DNA from: Blastocrithidia nonstop
Lineage: Eukaryota; Euglenozoa; Kinetoplastea; Trypanosomatida; Trypanosomatidae
Assembly: GCA_028554745.1 (NCBI GenBank)
Contig: JAQOTN010000059.1
Location: 62,001 to 126,000, forward strand
Length of the DNA stretch: 64,000 nt
Direction of reading: 5' to 3'
How positions within the stretch are numbered: the first letter of the stretch is position 1; each line of letters opens with the position of its first letter. The notes under the pieces were generated by a model, which was not told where the DNA came from, did no database searches, and saw only the letters and a list, made by a program, of their open reading frames with translations. This document shows positions 25,653-39,100 of the stretch, one piece after another. A program made the translations under genes and the position numbers.

Positions 25653-27407
25653 GTACTATATTATTATTACTGTTAATAATAATAATGATGTAAAGTAAAA
25701 TAGAAGTTACTTGTCCAAAAAAAAGTATTTCTAGTTATCAATTACAAATAAGAGATATGACAAGTAAGATTGTATATGCACAAAGCAGAATCAAAGTTGG
25801 AAAAATTCTTGCATGTATTCTTTTGTAGTGAATATAAATTACAATTTTGTGTTATACCTGGAAAAAAATCACAACACTTTAAATTTGTTATCAGGTTGCA
25901 TGTTTGCATTGATAAGCCTTGACTGATTTATTGATTAATTAGTGTCAATCACAAAAGACTTGCACACAAAACACAAAACACAAGAACAACGATAAGAACA
26001 CAAGATTGTAAAAGTTAATTTGAAGCAAATAGATGATTAAATGTATACAGTATAGCAATAATATATATATATATATATATATGTTATGTATAATATATGT
26101 TATGTATAATATAAAAAAAATAGAATGACTAAAAAGAAAAGAGAAACTTTAATACTGATACATTGTTTCATCTGTTTTACAGCAATATCAAACAGTAGTT
26201 ATGTAATAAATGAAAACATTTTAATGTAATATTACCTTTGTCCTTATTGTTGCAAATTGCAAGAGAAGAAATAGCATCAATCATATTTTGATGTTGTTAA
26301 ATACTTTTCGCCACTGTTTTTTTTCACATACATGTTGATTATGTAATAGAAACACACAAAAAATTTTGAATAAATATATAGTGCAAATATGTGTTAATCA
26401 AATAAACAAGCAATAGACCATAATTGTTTGTTTACATAAAAATACATAAACGTTGAATATATTTGATCATAATAGAAAAAAGATAAAATAATGGCTTACA
26501 GCTTAAAATGAACGACTATGAAGGTATGTCATATGTTGGCAAATAGAGATTGATGTGACAAGCAAACAAACTAATACATACGTAGAACCTTTTTTCTCTC
26601 ACTACTATTGATGGAAAGAAAGAAAATGTAGTATTGTTGTGCATGATTTCTCATATCGACAAGTCAAAATAATGATGATGAATCATTGTTCTTTTTAATA
26701 AATAGAGAATTATTTTTTTTATTCTTAAAGAATACATGACAAAGGTGCGAAGAGGAAAACATGCCATGGGTTGATGCAAACAAACGTATGCAGCAAATTA
26801 TAGTTTTCAAAGAAGGGAAAAAACAACAAGCAAATGTATAATGAATGTTGTTGTGATAGTTGAAATTATTGTATAATAGTAGTATGATGTTGCTTGTTCA
26901 GAAACGTATACATAATTAGTTAATCTTTACCGGCTCACATATCTGCAGAATATGATTTTTCTCCTTATTCTATAGACCTTCCTTATAACGTAATTTATTT
27001 TTTGTCTTAACTGCGAACAAAAGTGTAATAATCTCTTTTTCCTTGACATCAGTCTGTTAATTACATGTCGTAAGAAGTGAATCTACACCATAATTAAGAA
27101 GAAAAACATGAATAGTTTTTACATGTGTTTTTTTATTATATAATTTACATTTTTAGTAATAAACAATGAAAATGTTGTAATTAAGATATAAAGTTCGAAA
27201 GTACTAATCAATTTTACAAGCAAAGAGATAAAAAAATAGACACTCGCGGTTTGTTTGGGGGAAGGGTAGGTTTAAAATTTAAAAAATAAATGTTTACACA
27301 AAACGACAAATAATATATCGATTTAAAATAATATATTTTTTATACCTTTGTTTTCTGTTATATATTACCTATTAATGATTGTGGAAAGGTGTGGGTTTTT
27401 TTTACTA
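25653..27407. other. Intergenic spacer with AT repeat
   Basis: About 1.75 kb of AT-rich DNA between the NEK-like kinase and the GMC gene. It holds an (AT)11 repeat and poly(T)/poly(A) runs; no coding signal. Confidence 0.6.
26061..26082. repeat. (AT)11 simple repeat
   Basis: Perfect alternating AT run in the spacer, followed by two imperfect copies of a TTATGTATAATAT unit. Confidence 0.9.
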
Positions 27408-30149
27408 TTACCCACCTTGTCTATTGAATGTGTCCTCACATACAATGAGTTGTGCCACTAAAGGAATAAATCGTTGACACTACTTGGATAATGTTAGTGC
27501 AATCTTCTGCATCGCACTATTATCCTCGGCACTAATGTTGTTCATGGCACGATAACACATCATGAGTGCATCTTCACCCATGTTATGCTACAAAAACACA
27601 CGCAATGATTCAATTCGGTGCATGAGTGGATTGCCCGCGTGGAAGTGTGGCAGCTACAGTGTCTTGCCATCGAGTACAAACCGGGTAGGATCGGCATCAT
27701 CGTGAAATGCATCATCGTCAAAGTCGTCATTGTCGCTCTTTGGTGGGGCGTTGAGGGCGGCTTGAATGGCTCCGTCTAATGCACCATATTACACCTGCCG
27801 ACGAGCCTCTTGTTCTACACTAGTTTCTTCATTATTGGCGCTATTACTTTCGTTATTTAGCTCTTGTGAAATAAACGAGTACAACTCTTCTTCTTCCTCG
27901 TCTTCATCGTCTTCATGTTCGTTTTCATTTTATTCCTTGTCATGATGGTCTTGTACGTTACTGCCATGGCTATTCACCTGTCCTACACGGTGCTTGTTCT
28001 ATTGCATCTCTTTGCCTCGTTTACTGTGCGTCTTGTTGAAAGCTGATTTTTTGTCGTGCTTCTTGTTTGCCCGTTTGGCAATGTCATTCACATTCACCGG
28101 TGCCGGACGTGATTTGCTAGACGTTGGTGGACGTGGATTTCGTATTATTGTATCTTTCCCTTGAATTTTATTATTATTATTATTGTTAATACTATTACTG
28201 ACACTATTATTACTTTCTTTTACATTTTCCTTCTCGCTTGAGTTCAAATGATTAACCTTATTCTGAATATTTTTATTATTACTACTGTTTTGTTCATTTA
28301 TCTTTGCATTGGGTTCATCACTACTTCTTTTTATCAACGTAGCCTATTTGATTCGTTCTTTATTTTTGGCAGCCGCTTGACGCATTTCCCAAAAGGCTAT
28401 TTTGCGAGCCTAGTCTAATTCGGCCTGTGACATTTGCCGAGGTACGTACTCGTTGCCAGCTCATCGAGATGTAATAGGAGGGGCACTATACATAATATTA
28501 TCACTATTATTATCATCACAATTATTATTATTAGCTGTGGCTACGTTGTGCGAGGATGGCCTGGGTGGGTGTGAGGGCGGTGGAGGAAGAAGTTGTCCCG
28601 TATTGTCAGCCCCAGCTGCAAACGATGGAGGGGAAATTACATGTCCATGAACCATTTTCACCGGATTTACATTATTTTCATTATTTTCATTGTTAATATT
28701 AACATTATTGTTATGTTGATATGTGGGAGGCGTAGATGGAGGTTGTGGGGCCTGTTCATTTCTACTAACCGGTGTTGGTGGCAGTGGCTGCCCCAATTCC
28801 GCATACAATCGTCGTTTATTCGCTTTGGTTTGTTGTCGTACTTCACGATAAACGTCCGCCGCGGTGAGTTATGGTGCAGGTAACTTGTTAGCTACTTTCC
28901 CATCGCGCTATGGAAATTGCTACATACGCTGCTTTTGTAGGTTATTGCTATTATTTTTTCACAATTCAGCTGCTGCCGGTGCTGTTGGTAGGGTTACTAC
29001 ACGTTATTGTGGGGCAATGGGTTGTAAATTTTTATCTCACATTTACTCCCGCCGTTTGTTGTTCAGCTATGCATTTTTTTTCGCTCACTTGGCGTTGCCC
29101 TAGGCGTGTTTGATTTCTCGAGCAGTTCGAATTACACGAGCCTGTTCATGTGGACTAAGCTTCTTGAAATCATCTAGGCTAATGGTGGCATACTTGGCAA
29201 CGTGTGCAAATTATCGTAACAGTAATTCACGCTGACGACGAAGCTACTCTTGTTGTCATTCTTCGTTTTTGCGTACATTTTGCACCGCAGACGATTTCAC
29301 CGCAGGCAGTGTCACAGGCGCGTTGGTTAATTTGGCTACCTGTACCCCACGCTGTAGGTTGGCCAGTGCTTCTTGAATAAACGGCAAACTGATAATCTGA
29401 CTGGCATTGGGACGTAAATGTGGGTCATTCTGCAACATTTGTGAAACCAAACGTGACAGGTGAGATGAGTAGCTGTTATCGATGGGTGGGTAGGTGCCCT
29501 TCAATATTTTCTGTACAAGTGATTGCATATTACTCCCACCAAAGGCATGATTGAGGGTTAGCATCTCATACAAGATGCAACCCAGTGCCCAAATGTCACT
29601 CTTGTTGTTGTACGGACGATTTAGACAAAGCTATGGGGAGAAGTAGTATGGCGTACCACACACCGTCTTCTTCAGCTCAAACGTGTTGCGCAGTACGGTG
29701 CTAATACCAAAGTCACCCAGCTTTACTACTCCATCCTTTGTGAGGAAGACGTTGTGCGTCTTGAGGTCACGGTGTAAGATGCGTCGTTCATGCATGCAGG
29801 CAATCGCTAAACAAATTTGGGAGAAGTAGTGTAATACTTCTTGCTAGGAGAGTAACTGACCTTTACGTGCCTTTAGCTTTGCATGCAAATCACCTCCATT
29901 GGCGTACTACATGACAATGTACAAAGAGTTGTTGTACTAAAAATGATCCACATATTGAATAATGTTCGGGTGATTAAGTGTACGCAATATGGCCACCTCA
30001 TTTAGTGCGGTGCGTAAATCTTGCTTCTGCATATTTGCCATTTTCGTTTCCTTGGCTACTAACGGCTATGAATCTGATTTACGTTAAACAAGTCAGGCAG
30101 AACCAAAGCTGCCTTTACCTAACACTTTGACCATATTATAGCGCTACAT
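27408..30149 (-). CDS. NEK-family Ser/Thr protein kinase, NEK1-like
   Basis: 913 residues in one frame. The start ATG-TAG-CGC-TAT gives [10 protein letters not shown]. Gly loop GKGSFGSA is at residues 11-18, the ATP Lys in VAKE at about 33, the catalytic loop [13 protein letters not shown] at about 124-136, DFG in KLGDFGIST, then [20 protein letters not shown], where the APE-region Glu is a TAG. Trp and Glu of SAWLVERKSDS are TGA and TAA. After the kinase domain come Pro/Gln-rich and Asn-rich linkers, acidic runs and a C-terminal NEK1-type helical end ([36 protein letters not shown]). NEK kinases work in cilia, basal bodies and the cell cycle. The stop is a TAA TAG TAA cluster at 27410-27402; the first TAA is taken. 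Confidence 0.92.
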
Positions 30150-31017
30150 TCTTAAAAGTGTTTGCAGATCTGTAATTATAAAAACACAAAAAGATTTTGT
30201 TTTTGAAAAAAATGGATACAAAGTAGAAAAAATATATATTTTGCTAAGTAGTTAACTGAAGAAGATAAAGAAGTGAAAAATTAGGATTTGAACTTGTTTA
30301 ATTTGCCGAGTAAAATAAAGTAACACTAACAGAAAAAAGTTATATTAGAAGAAAAAATAATTTATAGGGAATAAATTTACTAACATGTAATTAGTTTACA
30401 CAAATATAAATAAAGGTGTTATTTTTGTTTTGCTTTCTCAACATTCATGATGTGAAAATAGTGTGTACGGTATTTATAATATTGAATAAGAAAGGAGGCA
30501 GTAAAATATACATACTCTAACAATAACAACAGAAACAAAAACGATCATTATCATTTTTTAATGTAATTTGCAAAAATAAAGCACTTCTCGTTGTACATCG
30601 AAAGAAGATAGGTTTGTACAGACACATACACACATACATATACAAATCGTTATTTATATGTTATGCTTTCTTTGCTATTGTTATTATTTCTATTATATAA
30701 AAAATATAAAGCTAATAATACTAATATAAAGTAAATGTACATGATTCGATTTTCACCATTATAAATATATATGTACAAATTGGTTCAAAACATTTTGAAT
30801 TGCTGACATACTTTATTATTATTTGACAACAAGTATTTGCGAAAAAAATCTTATCAAAATTATAAATAAATGTAATAAAAACAAAAAAATTATAAATAAG
30901 TTATCATATCAATACAAAGCAAATGCGAATTAAAATTTCAAGTATAACAAATAAAAGTATTTTATTTTTTCTTATTTATATGTTTTATAAGCTATACGTA
31001 ATTAATTTTATTTACAT
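30150..31017. other. Intergenic spacer
   Basis: AT-rich spacer between IFT54 and the kinase gene; no recognisable element. Confidence 0.6.
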
Positions 31018-33150
31018 TTATTTACCTGCATCGGGTGTGACAATCATACGCACCATTCCATCGACCGCACGATCATTGTTAATTATTGTACGGCGCATGT
31101 TATTAATCTTGATGAGTTGATCCGCAATAGCCTCATTAACGTTCTGAATCTGTGCCTGTACCTCTTGCAAACCTTCCTGGGTCTGTCGACGTGCTTCTGC
31201 GGCGGCCATTACCTGATTTCGGGCCTACGCACGCCACATCTCCAATTCACGTGTCATGCTATCAATATCGTTGTGAATTACCTCAAGAAACTTACCCAGT
31301 GGGTTAGAGGCCTTGGTGAGTTGCTGAATCTGTTCACGTAGCCGTTGCAGCTCATGATCGCTCAAGACCAGTCCCGTAGCATCACGTCCATGTGTGGTTC
31401 GTTTATTGCGAATGACAATCCCACTCTCATCATGCCCGGCTGCGTTTTTGGATAAAAAGTTCTCTATTTCATCATGCTACCCGAAACGCTACGCGGCCTA
31501 CACCGTCTCTTGATCTTTCTTTGCCCGCAGAGCCTGTTGTCCTAGTACACCTTTAATTTCCTACTCATCCTCTTCATTGTTATTCATGTTGCCTCGATGA
31601 CCACCTGCCCGCTGCATCGCAGAGCGTTTCTCAAACTGTTCTGCTATTTTCTACCAATTATGTGCGTCATCATCATCGTCATCATTATCATCGTCATCGT
31701 CATCCTTGTTGTTACTGCTGCCTTTACCACCAAACTTTGCATTTGCCTTGTTTGCTTTATTCTTGTCTGTTGCCGATGCATCACCAGATTGCTTTTCTTT
31801 CCTCTTTGAGTCCTTGCTCACTTCTTCATTGGTTTCGTTGCCCTGCAAACCTCTCTTATGTCTTGAAGCAGAGCCATCATTTTTGTCGTCTCGTTGTACC
31901 TCGTCGTTATCGTCATGAATGGGTTGTGTATTTGATGCTTTGTTGCGCTATTCGTGTGAGGAAATCACTTCGTGCGTACGGCGTGTCTTGGGTGGGGCCT
32001 TACCGGCACTTTGCGTCTCATTCCCAGAGGTCGAGCCAGCAGATGGAGATGGTGCTAACTGCCGCTTAAACACCTCTTCATTGTCGTCATGTTACTACGA
32101 TTGATGTTTAGAATGTTTCTTTTCCTTGCTGCCTCGATCGCTCTCACTGCTTCTGTGGTGTCGGCTTTTTTTATCTTTCTCATCACGCTAAATTTTTTCG
32201 TCTTTATTTTCATCATTGCCGTCTTAACGCTAACGGTGGTGATGATGGCGATGACGATGGCGTTATTCGTCTGAGCTACGTTCTTTCTTCTCATTTGCCT
32301 TTTTTTGTTATTATTACTGTTTTTGCTGCTATTACTGTTGCTCTTTTTACTTCTGCTGCTTTGCCTTGTTTTCTTTAGCGGCTTGCTCCTACTGTTCTCG
32401 CTTTAGTTTCTACTTCTATGCTTTTTCTTTTTCTGCCTTTTCACGCTTCTCCTTCTCACGTCGCTGTTCACGCGCTTTGCGTTCTTTTTCTTTTTCTTCT
32501 GTCTCTGCCTTCGCTTTAGCCTTTGCAGCTGCCTCTTGTTGTTGCTGTTGTTGCCGTTACTACTCCTACTTTTTCTTTTTCTTTTCGTCTTCCTTTTTTT
32601 TCTCTTCTTCTTTTTTCGCCTTCTCTTTCTTCTACTTATCATCTTGTGCCTTTGCCTTCTATTACTGTGTTTCACTTACACTTTTATTCTTCTCTTCTTT
32701 CTTCGCATCTTGCTTTGCGGCCGGTTTACTCTCAGCAGGAGCAGCAGCCGATTTGCCAGAGTTCTTTGCACTTTGCACCGCCGCTGCCTTTTGTTCATCT
32801 GTCAGTGTAGCACACTACGCGAGGAGCTGTAGCAGTTGGTTTGTATTCTACGGCTACTGACCAGCAACAATTTTTTGTGGTTTAGCCGCACATGTTTTGT
32901 GTGTGGCGGCTTCAACGACGGCGATGAATAGTCGCAAAAACTCAACTTTACTCTCTTTGTCAGCCACTTTAGCGTTATCAAGCTGATCATCGCTGAATAA
33001 GTTTTCGGGAAATTTGTTAGCCTTGATGAAACCAGTGATAATGTCATGCAAAAAGCGAAATGGTGGCTTGCTCAGCAACTTCTCCGTCAGTTTTGGTGCC
33101 GTAATGAGAGGACCAAGCACCTCTTGTGTTTTATTGATGTATTCAGTCAT
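31018..33150 (-). CDS. IFT54: Intraflagellar transport protein IFT54 (TRAF3IP1/MIP-T3)
   Basis: 710 residues, one frame. The N-terminal CH-like domain (residues 1 to about 125) contains [20 protein letters not shown] and KIVAGQEPENTNQLLQLLA, which match human TRAF3IP1 [20 protein letters not shown] and RIVAGHEPERTNELLQII; both Glu of the EPE segment are TAG here. A long Lys/Glu/Ala-rich charged middle follows, then a C-terminal coiled coil (EGLQEVQAQIQNVNEAIADQ; INNMRRTIINNDRAVDGMVR). IFT54 is an IFT-B complex subunit in the flagellum that binds tubulin. The charged middle is dense in TAG/TAA, so a standard-code annotation shows only fragments and several plus-strand shadow frames. The stop is TAA at 31020-31018, with a second TAA two codons later. 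Confidence 0.96.
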
Positions 33151-33519
33151 GCTTGTTGTATATTTACAATATCAGTGTCGTTATTTTTTCCTACTAATAC
33201 TTAGTTTTTTATTAAAAAAATAAAAATGTGCAAATGTGAGAAAAATTTTCTTGACAAAAAAAAAGATATTCTAAGAAACAACCTATTTTGCTATTCGTGC
33301 TTACTATTGCAATAAACGAGGGCGGGGTTTTTTTAAAACTAGTAAATAAAAATTGTAGATTTGTGTGACACATTTCATTTAGTAATAAGTATCATAAAAT
33401 GAATAGAACTATAAGACTTTTCATTTTACCATTTTATATATTTTCTGATATTTAACATTCTTTCTTTCATTAGCAAAATTGTCAAAAAAAAAAAAAAAAT
33501 TATGTCTGATCTATTTGCA
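33151..33519. other. Intergenic spacer with poly(A)16 run
   Basis: AT-rich spacer between the small Cys-motif gene and IFT54. The A-run at 33484-33499 is a T16 tract on the transcribed strand and could be a trans-splicing pyrimidine tract for IFT54. Confidence 0.5.
33484..33499 (-). promoter_or_regulatory. T16 tract on coding strand, candidate polypyrimidine tract
   Basis: Sixteen T residues on the minus strand in the spacer before IFT54. Kinetoplastid trans-splicing and upstream polyadenylation are directed by such tracts; the distance to the IFT54 ATG (about 330 bases) makes this only a possibility. Confidence 0.3.
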
Positions 33520-33888
33520 TTAACTTGGCAAGTGTGCTGCATCTAATGCTTGTAGCACACGTTCTCACGCCTATACACCACGGTGATGATGTTGTACATC
33601 ATCTAAGAAAAGTAATCGAGCGTTGGCTAATAGTTACCTACAACACTTGACATACTAGCGTGATGTGGTCAGTAACAAACGGCACGATTCACAAACACGC
33701 CACAACGACTACTACTCACCTTTGACTTCATTCCCTTTGTTGTTAACATTATTACGTCGCACCGCAATACTTTTCGATATTGCTTTGCCAGCATGTATAT
33801 TGGTCAGACCATTGCAAGCAAGTTTTTTTGTTTTATTGTTGGTAGCAGTTGATGCCTTGAAGGGCAAACGTTTATCACGAAACGACAT
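33520..33888 (-). CDS. Small hypothetical protein with Cys motif
   Basis: 122 residues from MSFRDKRLPFKASTATNN (ATG 33888) to TAA at 33522-33520. The N-terminal half is basic and Asn/Lys-rich. The C-terminal half has WRVCESCRLLLTTSREYVKC followed by CRELL, that is C-x2-C and a CC pair sixteen residues further on, then a His-rich HHHRGVEAWERVLQ helix. It could be a small zinc-binding or disulfide-bearing protein; I do not recognise it. Under the standard code only a plus-strand shadow frame is open here, so the gene would be missed. Its reading rests on three in-frame TAG and one TGA after residue 60 being sense codons. Confidence 0.6.
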
Positions 33889-34234
33889 TGATTTCTAATT
33901 CTAGTTTTTTTCTGATTGTTTTTAACTAAACGAAAAAGTTGCAAACTAAAATGCAAACAAAATATATTTGCAAATTCATCTTATTACCGTAAATACTTTA
34001 CCAATTTTATCATAAAATAAGCAAATAAGTAAACATTATTTGTTGTTGTCAGCTATTGAGTTATGATCCATTTATGAATGTTTGTGCTAAAATGAGATGA
34101 ATAAAAAAATAAGATGCAAGAAAGAGAGTGTAAAAACTCGTTACAACGTTAGTGATAAATATAATTAAATGTGAATTAATAAAATATGTTTTCATAAACA
34201 ATTTCCTCCCAGATGTGTGCGTGTAAACTTATCT
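33889..34234. other. Intergenic spacer
   Basis: AT-rich spacer between the peroxidase-like gene and the small Cys-motif gene; nothing recognised. Confidence 0.6.
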
Positions 34235-35794
34235 TTACACGTTTGCATCGCTTGCAATTGCATTTTGATTTGTCTAACTTTCATCTGTGTGCGTGTTATC
34301 CGTATCCGTGCTGTACACTCGCAGCTTTTTAAAATGCCCGTCAATCATTTTTGTAAACGCAGACTGAAACTGTCATTTCCACTCTTCTTCGTTTTCAGCG
34401 TATTTGATGACAATATTTCGTCATCTTTCATCATGCAATAGTGCATCTATTTCAGATTTATTGAAAACACACATCTTTTTCTTTTTCTTCTTTTTATCTT
34501 TGAGTGTTTTGTCATTTTTAACAGTGTTTGCCTGACTAGACAATGCTTTACTAATATTATTACTATTGGTGTCATTATCGTTTGTACGGTTAGTGCATAC
34601 GGTAGTATACATAAAGTTTTGTGGCAGCACCTCAACCTACTTGTTATCCTACGTCCGCTCCACTTTGAATGCACGTAGTTCCTTTTCATGCTATAATAAA
34701 AAGCGATAATACAAATTGTTCAACTGATAACGTGTGCCAATGTGCGTTGCATCGTCTATTCCACTCACATACTCATGAAACTAACCCACAGCATGACACG
34801 CCATCAATGCAACACATTCTTACTAGGTCAGATCGCCGAGTGCATGAAGTATAACGTGTGGAGAAAATAAAGGAGTTTGTTTTGCTTTGTTACTGTCACT
34901 AATAGTTTTTGTGTTCTTCGTGCTTTGCGAATGCTATTTGTTTATTTTTTCTTATAATTATTTATGGATGTTTGTAGAAGACGAAGACGAAGACGAGGAC
35001 GAAGACGAAGCTGAGAGACGTGGTGGGGCAACCTCACTGTCTTTGCGGTCTCACTTCCAATCAGCCAATATTTGATTAAAGGGTCCACGTAGAAAACGAA
35101 TGGCCGCGATGGCAATGAGTGAGGTGGTGTCTTCTGTAGAGGCATGATACTAGGTAGACAAGTGATGAATGACACCAGCCACATCACGTAAACCACGTGT
35201 TACTGCACAGGACTCATCAATGCACAGGGCCTGTACACCGGATCTACGAGCGGCAAGTAAGAAAACCACACGAAGACTCGTAGCGGCTAAATCAGGCCGC
35301 TGCTCAAACTAACGTAATGCGGCATCTATAATGTCATTCTTGTCAAATTTGGGTTTTAGTTTGGTTTCATCAATTTACACAAACCAACCAGCGAGTAAAC
35401 CAGCACACAGACAACCAGCACAGGTGAATAACATCAATTTATGACTCATGTGATCTCATGACTTGTACGGGTTTGCTTCTTGACCTTTGAGTCGACCAGG
35501 GCCAATGTTCGGTGGTGCTGTAAACGAATGACTACTACTATTATTGCTGACAGCACTACTGTGATGTACACCTGATTTATGCTGAACCTCTCACTTGTCA
35601 TTCTGTTGTTTACCTTATTTAACATTTTACTTTAGCAAAGATGGAGTTGCACTACAAATCAGCATTCGATAAGGATTATGCAAATTGCTACCACAGTGGC
35701 CAACACCGTAGTTTTTCTTATTGATGTAGTGATGATGACGACAACAACAACAATAAAAATTAGTACGTTGTCGATGCGCACGACTAGGGCACAT
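34235..35794 (-). CDS. Membrane-anchored class I heme-peroxidase-like protein (pseudoperoxidase)
   Basis: 519 residues. A Cys/His-rich, basic N-terminus is followed by a TM segment at about residues 117-137 (KLMLFTCAGCLCAGLLAGWF), then a peroxidase-like domain. IAAIRFLRGPFNQ aligns with the APX/CCP segment before the E-F-R-P-G-R motif. ECVALMACHAVGEFHEYVSG aligns with VALSGAHTLGRCHKERSG, keeping the proximal His (H334). The end KSEIDALLHDERWRNIVIKY and YAENEEEWKWQFQSAFTKM matches the APX C-terminus. In the distal segment SLRVVFLLAA the Arg remains (R175) but the Trp is Phe (F178) and the distal His is Leu (L179); the position of CCP Trp191 is Thr (T350). Hence probably not a classical peroxidase. 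Ser-rich and Asn-rich inserts occur. Stop TAA at 34237-34235, repeated two codons later. Confidence 0.8.
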
Positions 35795-36128
35795 TCACAA
35801 ATATTTTTTGGTTAACAACATCAATTACTATTCTCTCTTTTTCAACTAAATTACTAAATAAATGCAACGAGTCTGTTAAAACATAAATATACAGTATGAG
35901 TACAAAAATAATAGTGAAGAAAGTGTAAAAGGAGTCTTTGTTCATATCAGGTCATTATTCATGGTTACATATCAATCTTAACATATAAAAATTATGAATA
36001 TATAAAGAAATTATTTATAATTGGTCTATGTTTGAAGTAATAATTGTAATGTACAAGGCAAATAGCAAGTAATACAATATTTTTTTAACAAAAAGTAAAT
36101 AAAGTATATATGATTATTACAAATTTTG
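35795..36128. other. Intergenic spacer
   Basis: AT-rich spacer between the WD40 gene and the peroxidase-like gene; nothing recognised. Confidence 0.6.
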
Positions 36129-39100
36129 TTACTTCTATGTATGTGCATCACTTTCATTATCAGTGTTAGTGTAGTCCATGTCATCACTATCGTTAACATC
36201 TTCATCCACTACCTTAAATGGGCCGTCACCATTATCATCATCAACATCATTGTTATCGCTATCCTAATACTATTCACTTTCATCATTATTATTACTATTC
36301 CTCTCAACGTTGCCTTTATGGTCTGCGTTATTTTCTACCGCAACCTATACATCAAGCGCATCAATAAAATCATCACACACGTCTAGTACCTCATTAAGGC
36401 GTTCGTCATTGTCCTTTTTCGCAGAAACGTCTAACAGCTATTCCATTTTCAATGCAAACTATTGCACCGTTCGCAAACAGTAGTTTTTAATCAGCTCATC
36501 TTGATTTGCGTTGATGAGGTTGTCCATTAGGGCAGCTCATGCCTCTAACACCATTTCCGAGTCATCATCTAAGACATGCATAATATTTTGCATGAGTGGT
36601 GGAAAAGACGACAAATGACTCTTCAATGCCACATTTTCACACTCCAGCTGAACGCGTAGCAGCACACTCAGAAAGTCATGTGTGGTGTGGAGTGCGGTCT
36701 GTGCACTGCGTAGGGTTGGCACCGCAAATCGTTTCACATCGACAAAGCTGTTCAAATCCGTACTGAGTTTACTTGCCGCACTGTGAATGCGATTGACCAC
36801 ATCAAACAATTTATTTTACAACCGGTGTACCTCTGGGAAGTGCGCGAAGGCCTCAATGAGTTGAACACAACTTCAGAAAAAGGTCACATAGTTTGAATCT
36901 AACGTTAACGCATGTACGAAAATGAGAATGGGGTGTAACGTCAACCATCCAAACATGCCAGGTTGTGCCCGACGAATACAATCCGCTTGATAATGCTCCA
37001 TGACATTAATCACATCGTGAAATCGATCAATGCCTAACGCGGTAATCTACAGTTGAGCCCTAACAGCCCGTGATGCAGAATTCATATCACGATAAAAATG
37101 ATCCTACAAGTGAGTGGCAAATTTAGTGTGAATGTTGGTTGTAATGCGAGGCTACTGTACGGCGTTTAGTACACTTCGCAAAAAGCGTACTAACGGTTCA
37201 TTGAACTACACCTTTGACTATTACTTATTATTATTATTGTCAATATTGATAGAATTTGTGCGAAATGGTGAAGCAGGGGGTTGTGGTAGCGGTGAATCCG
37301 GTTTTACATTAGGTACAAGACGCTACAAAATCACCTACACTAACGCCTTACCAGAAGTAAAATTACATTACAAGAGTAATCTGATAATTCGTGCGACGGT
37401 GTCTACGTCAATAAGTGACAAATCAGAGGATTGTTGAATAATCATCAACACTGCCTGTTACGCCGCCACAGTAAAGATGTGTATTTCACGTTTTGGTGTG
37501 TTACTACTATCACCATTACCATCATGATAGTGCTGATGTGAGAATTACCTCTCATACAAAAACTACTACTTCCCTAATTACTTGGCTTCGTCTGTGTGTA
37601 CATGATGACGCTAATGGTGAAACTAGGCTTTACTCAGCACCTATCGCAGGAAAATGTTAATTCGTAGTGCGTTGATTACTGTCACATCGTCTTGATTGAC
37701 AGTCGAAGCATCACGAATAGTTAAGCTAGTATCACTATTATTATTACTACTAATATTGGTGCTATCTTTCAAGGTAAAAGAAAGGTGGGTGGCACACTTC
37801 TACATTTCACGCGTAAACGTGTTGAGGGCATTATTGTAAATTTACTAATTTGTTACACTTCTTTATTTGCGAGCACCATTATTACTTCTTGTAGGGCTAC
37901 GATTATCAATGTTGTCACCAATGCTTAGAACAGCTTCATGCTCATTTAATTTTTTCAATTGATCCTCAATAAACGTGTTATAGTTAATAGTTTGTATAAT
38001 GTTAGTGTCAGTGTAATGCACTAATCGTTTAGCGCGTATTACCTCACCAGCATTGTAGTACACCGAGGCAAGATGTGCAATAATTTACATGGACTACCGA
38101 AACTGATGCGAATAGATGTATTGCAAGGATAGCTACTACAATGAACGAAGTGTACGACGCTACTGCGGGGTAAGATGTAAAAAAAATTATTTATTACTGT
38201 GACTAGTAGAACTATTAGTGATAATATTATTAATCTTATTTTAGTAATGATGTTTGTTCATGCTGTGAGTTCGTTTAGATTTACTTGCGTTTTGCATCGA
38301 ACGACTCATTTTACGAGTTTCACGCATACGTGCATTCATGGAAGCTGCTTCGTGTTGAGAGGCATTGTAGTGTGCCTTGATTGCATTCTTCTACAGTAGT
38401 GTATACTTCATTTATTCTTCATGCGATTCATTAGGTGCGAGAGACATGAGGGCAGATTAGGTAAACCCTAATCGACACAACACACCATTAAGTGAAATGC
38501 CAAAGGTGCACTGGTGTAAGTACGAACGTGTGCTCCGCAAAGAGGTTAGTGGACTGGCAATAAAATTTTTACCCACCGCATAGGTCGGGGTAGCACGTAG
38601 ATTTCACGCACACACCGAGCCGTCCACCCCAGAAGTAAATAACAAATCACTATTTAGGCCACTCCATGACAGTGATATTACATCGCCTTGCAAAGATGGT
38701 ATAGTAAGCATGGCCTGTAGTGTGTGGCGAAGATCATAAATAGCAAAAGTGCCATCGGTTGAACTGGCGGCTATGAGATGAGGCAGCAGCGGGTTAAATT
38801 CACCACACGTAGCACAATGTCCATGCGAGGTTGGTAGTACAATGGCATTCGTATTTCTATATTTAGCATTATAACTACTACTACTACCATTACTACTAGT
38901 TCGTGTATCGGTCAGGATAAGATCACCATTGTAGTTACCGGTCAACACTACACTGTCACTGTGAGGGGCTCACCTGGCAAACATCACAAAGGAGGATGGC
39001 ACATTCAACGATGATGATGATGATGGCGATAATGTTGAATAATAATAATAATAATTATTATTATTATAACACGTTTCATGTGGCATTCAGGACAAGATAG

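Noticed and set aside
32366-32860. 164-codon plus-strand frame rich in Phe, Ser and Leu
   Set aside because: Antisense shadow of the Lys/Glu-rich middle of IFT54.
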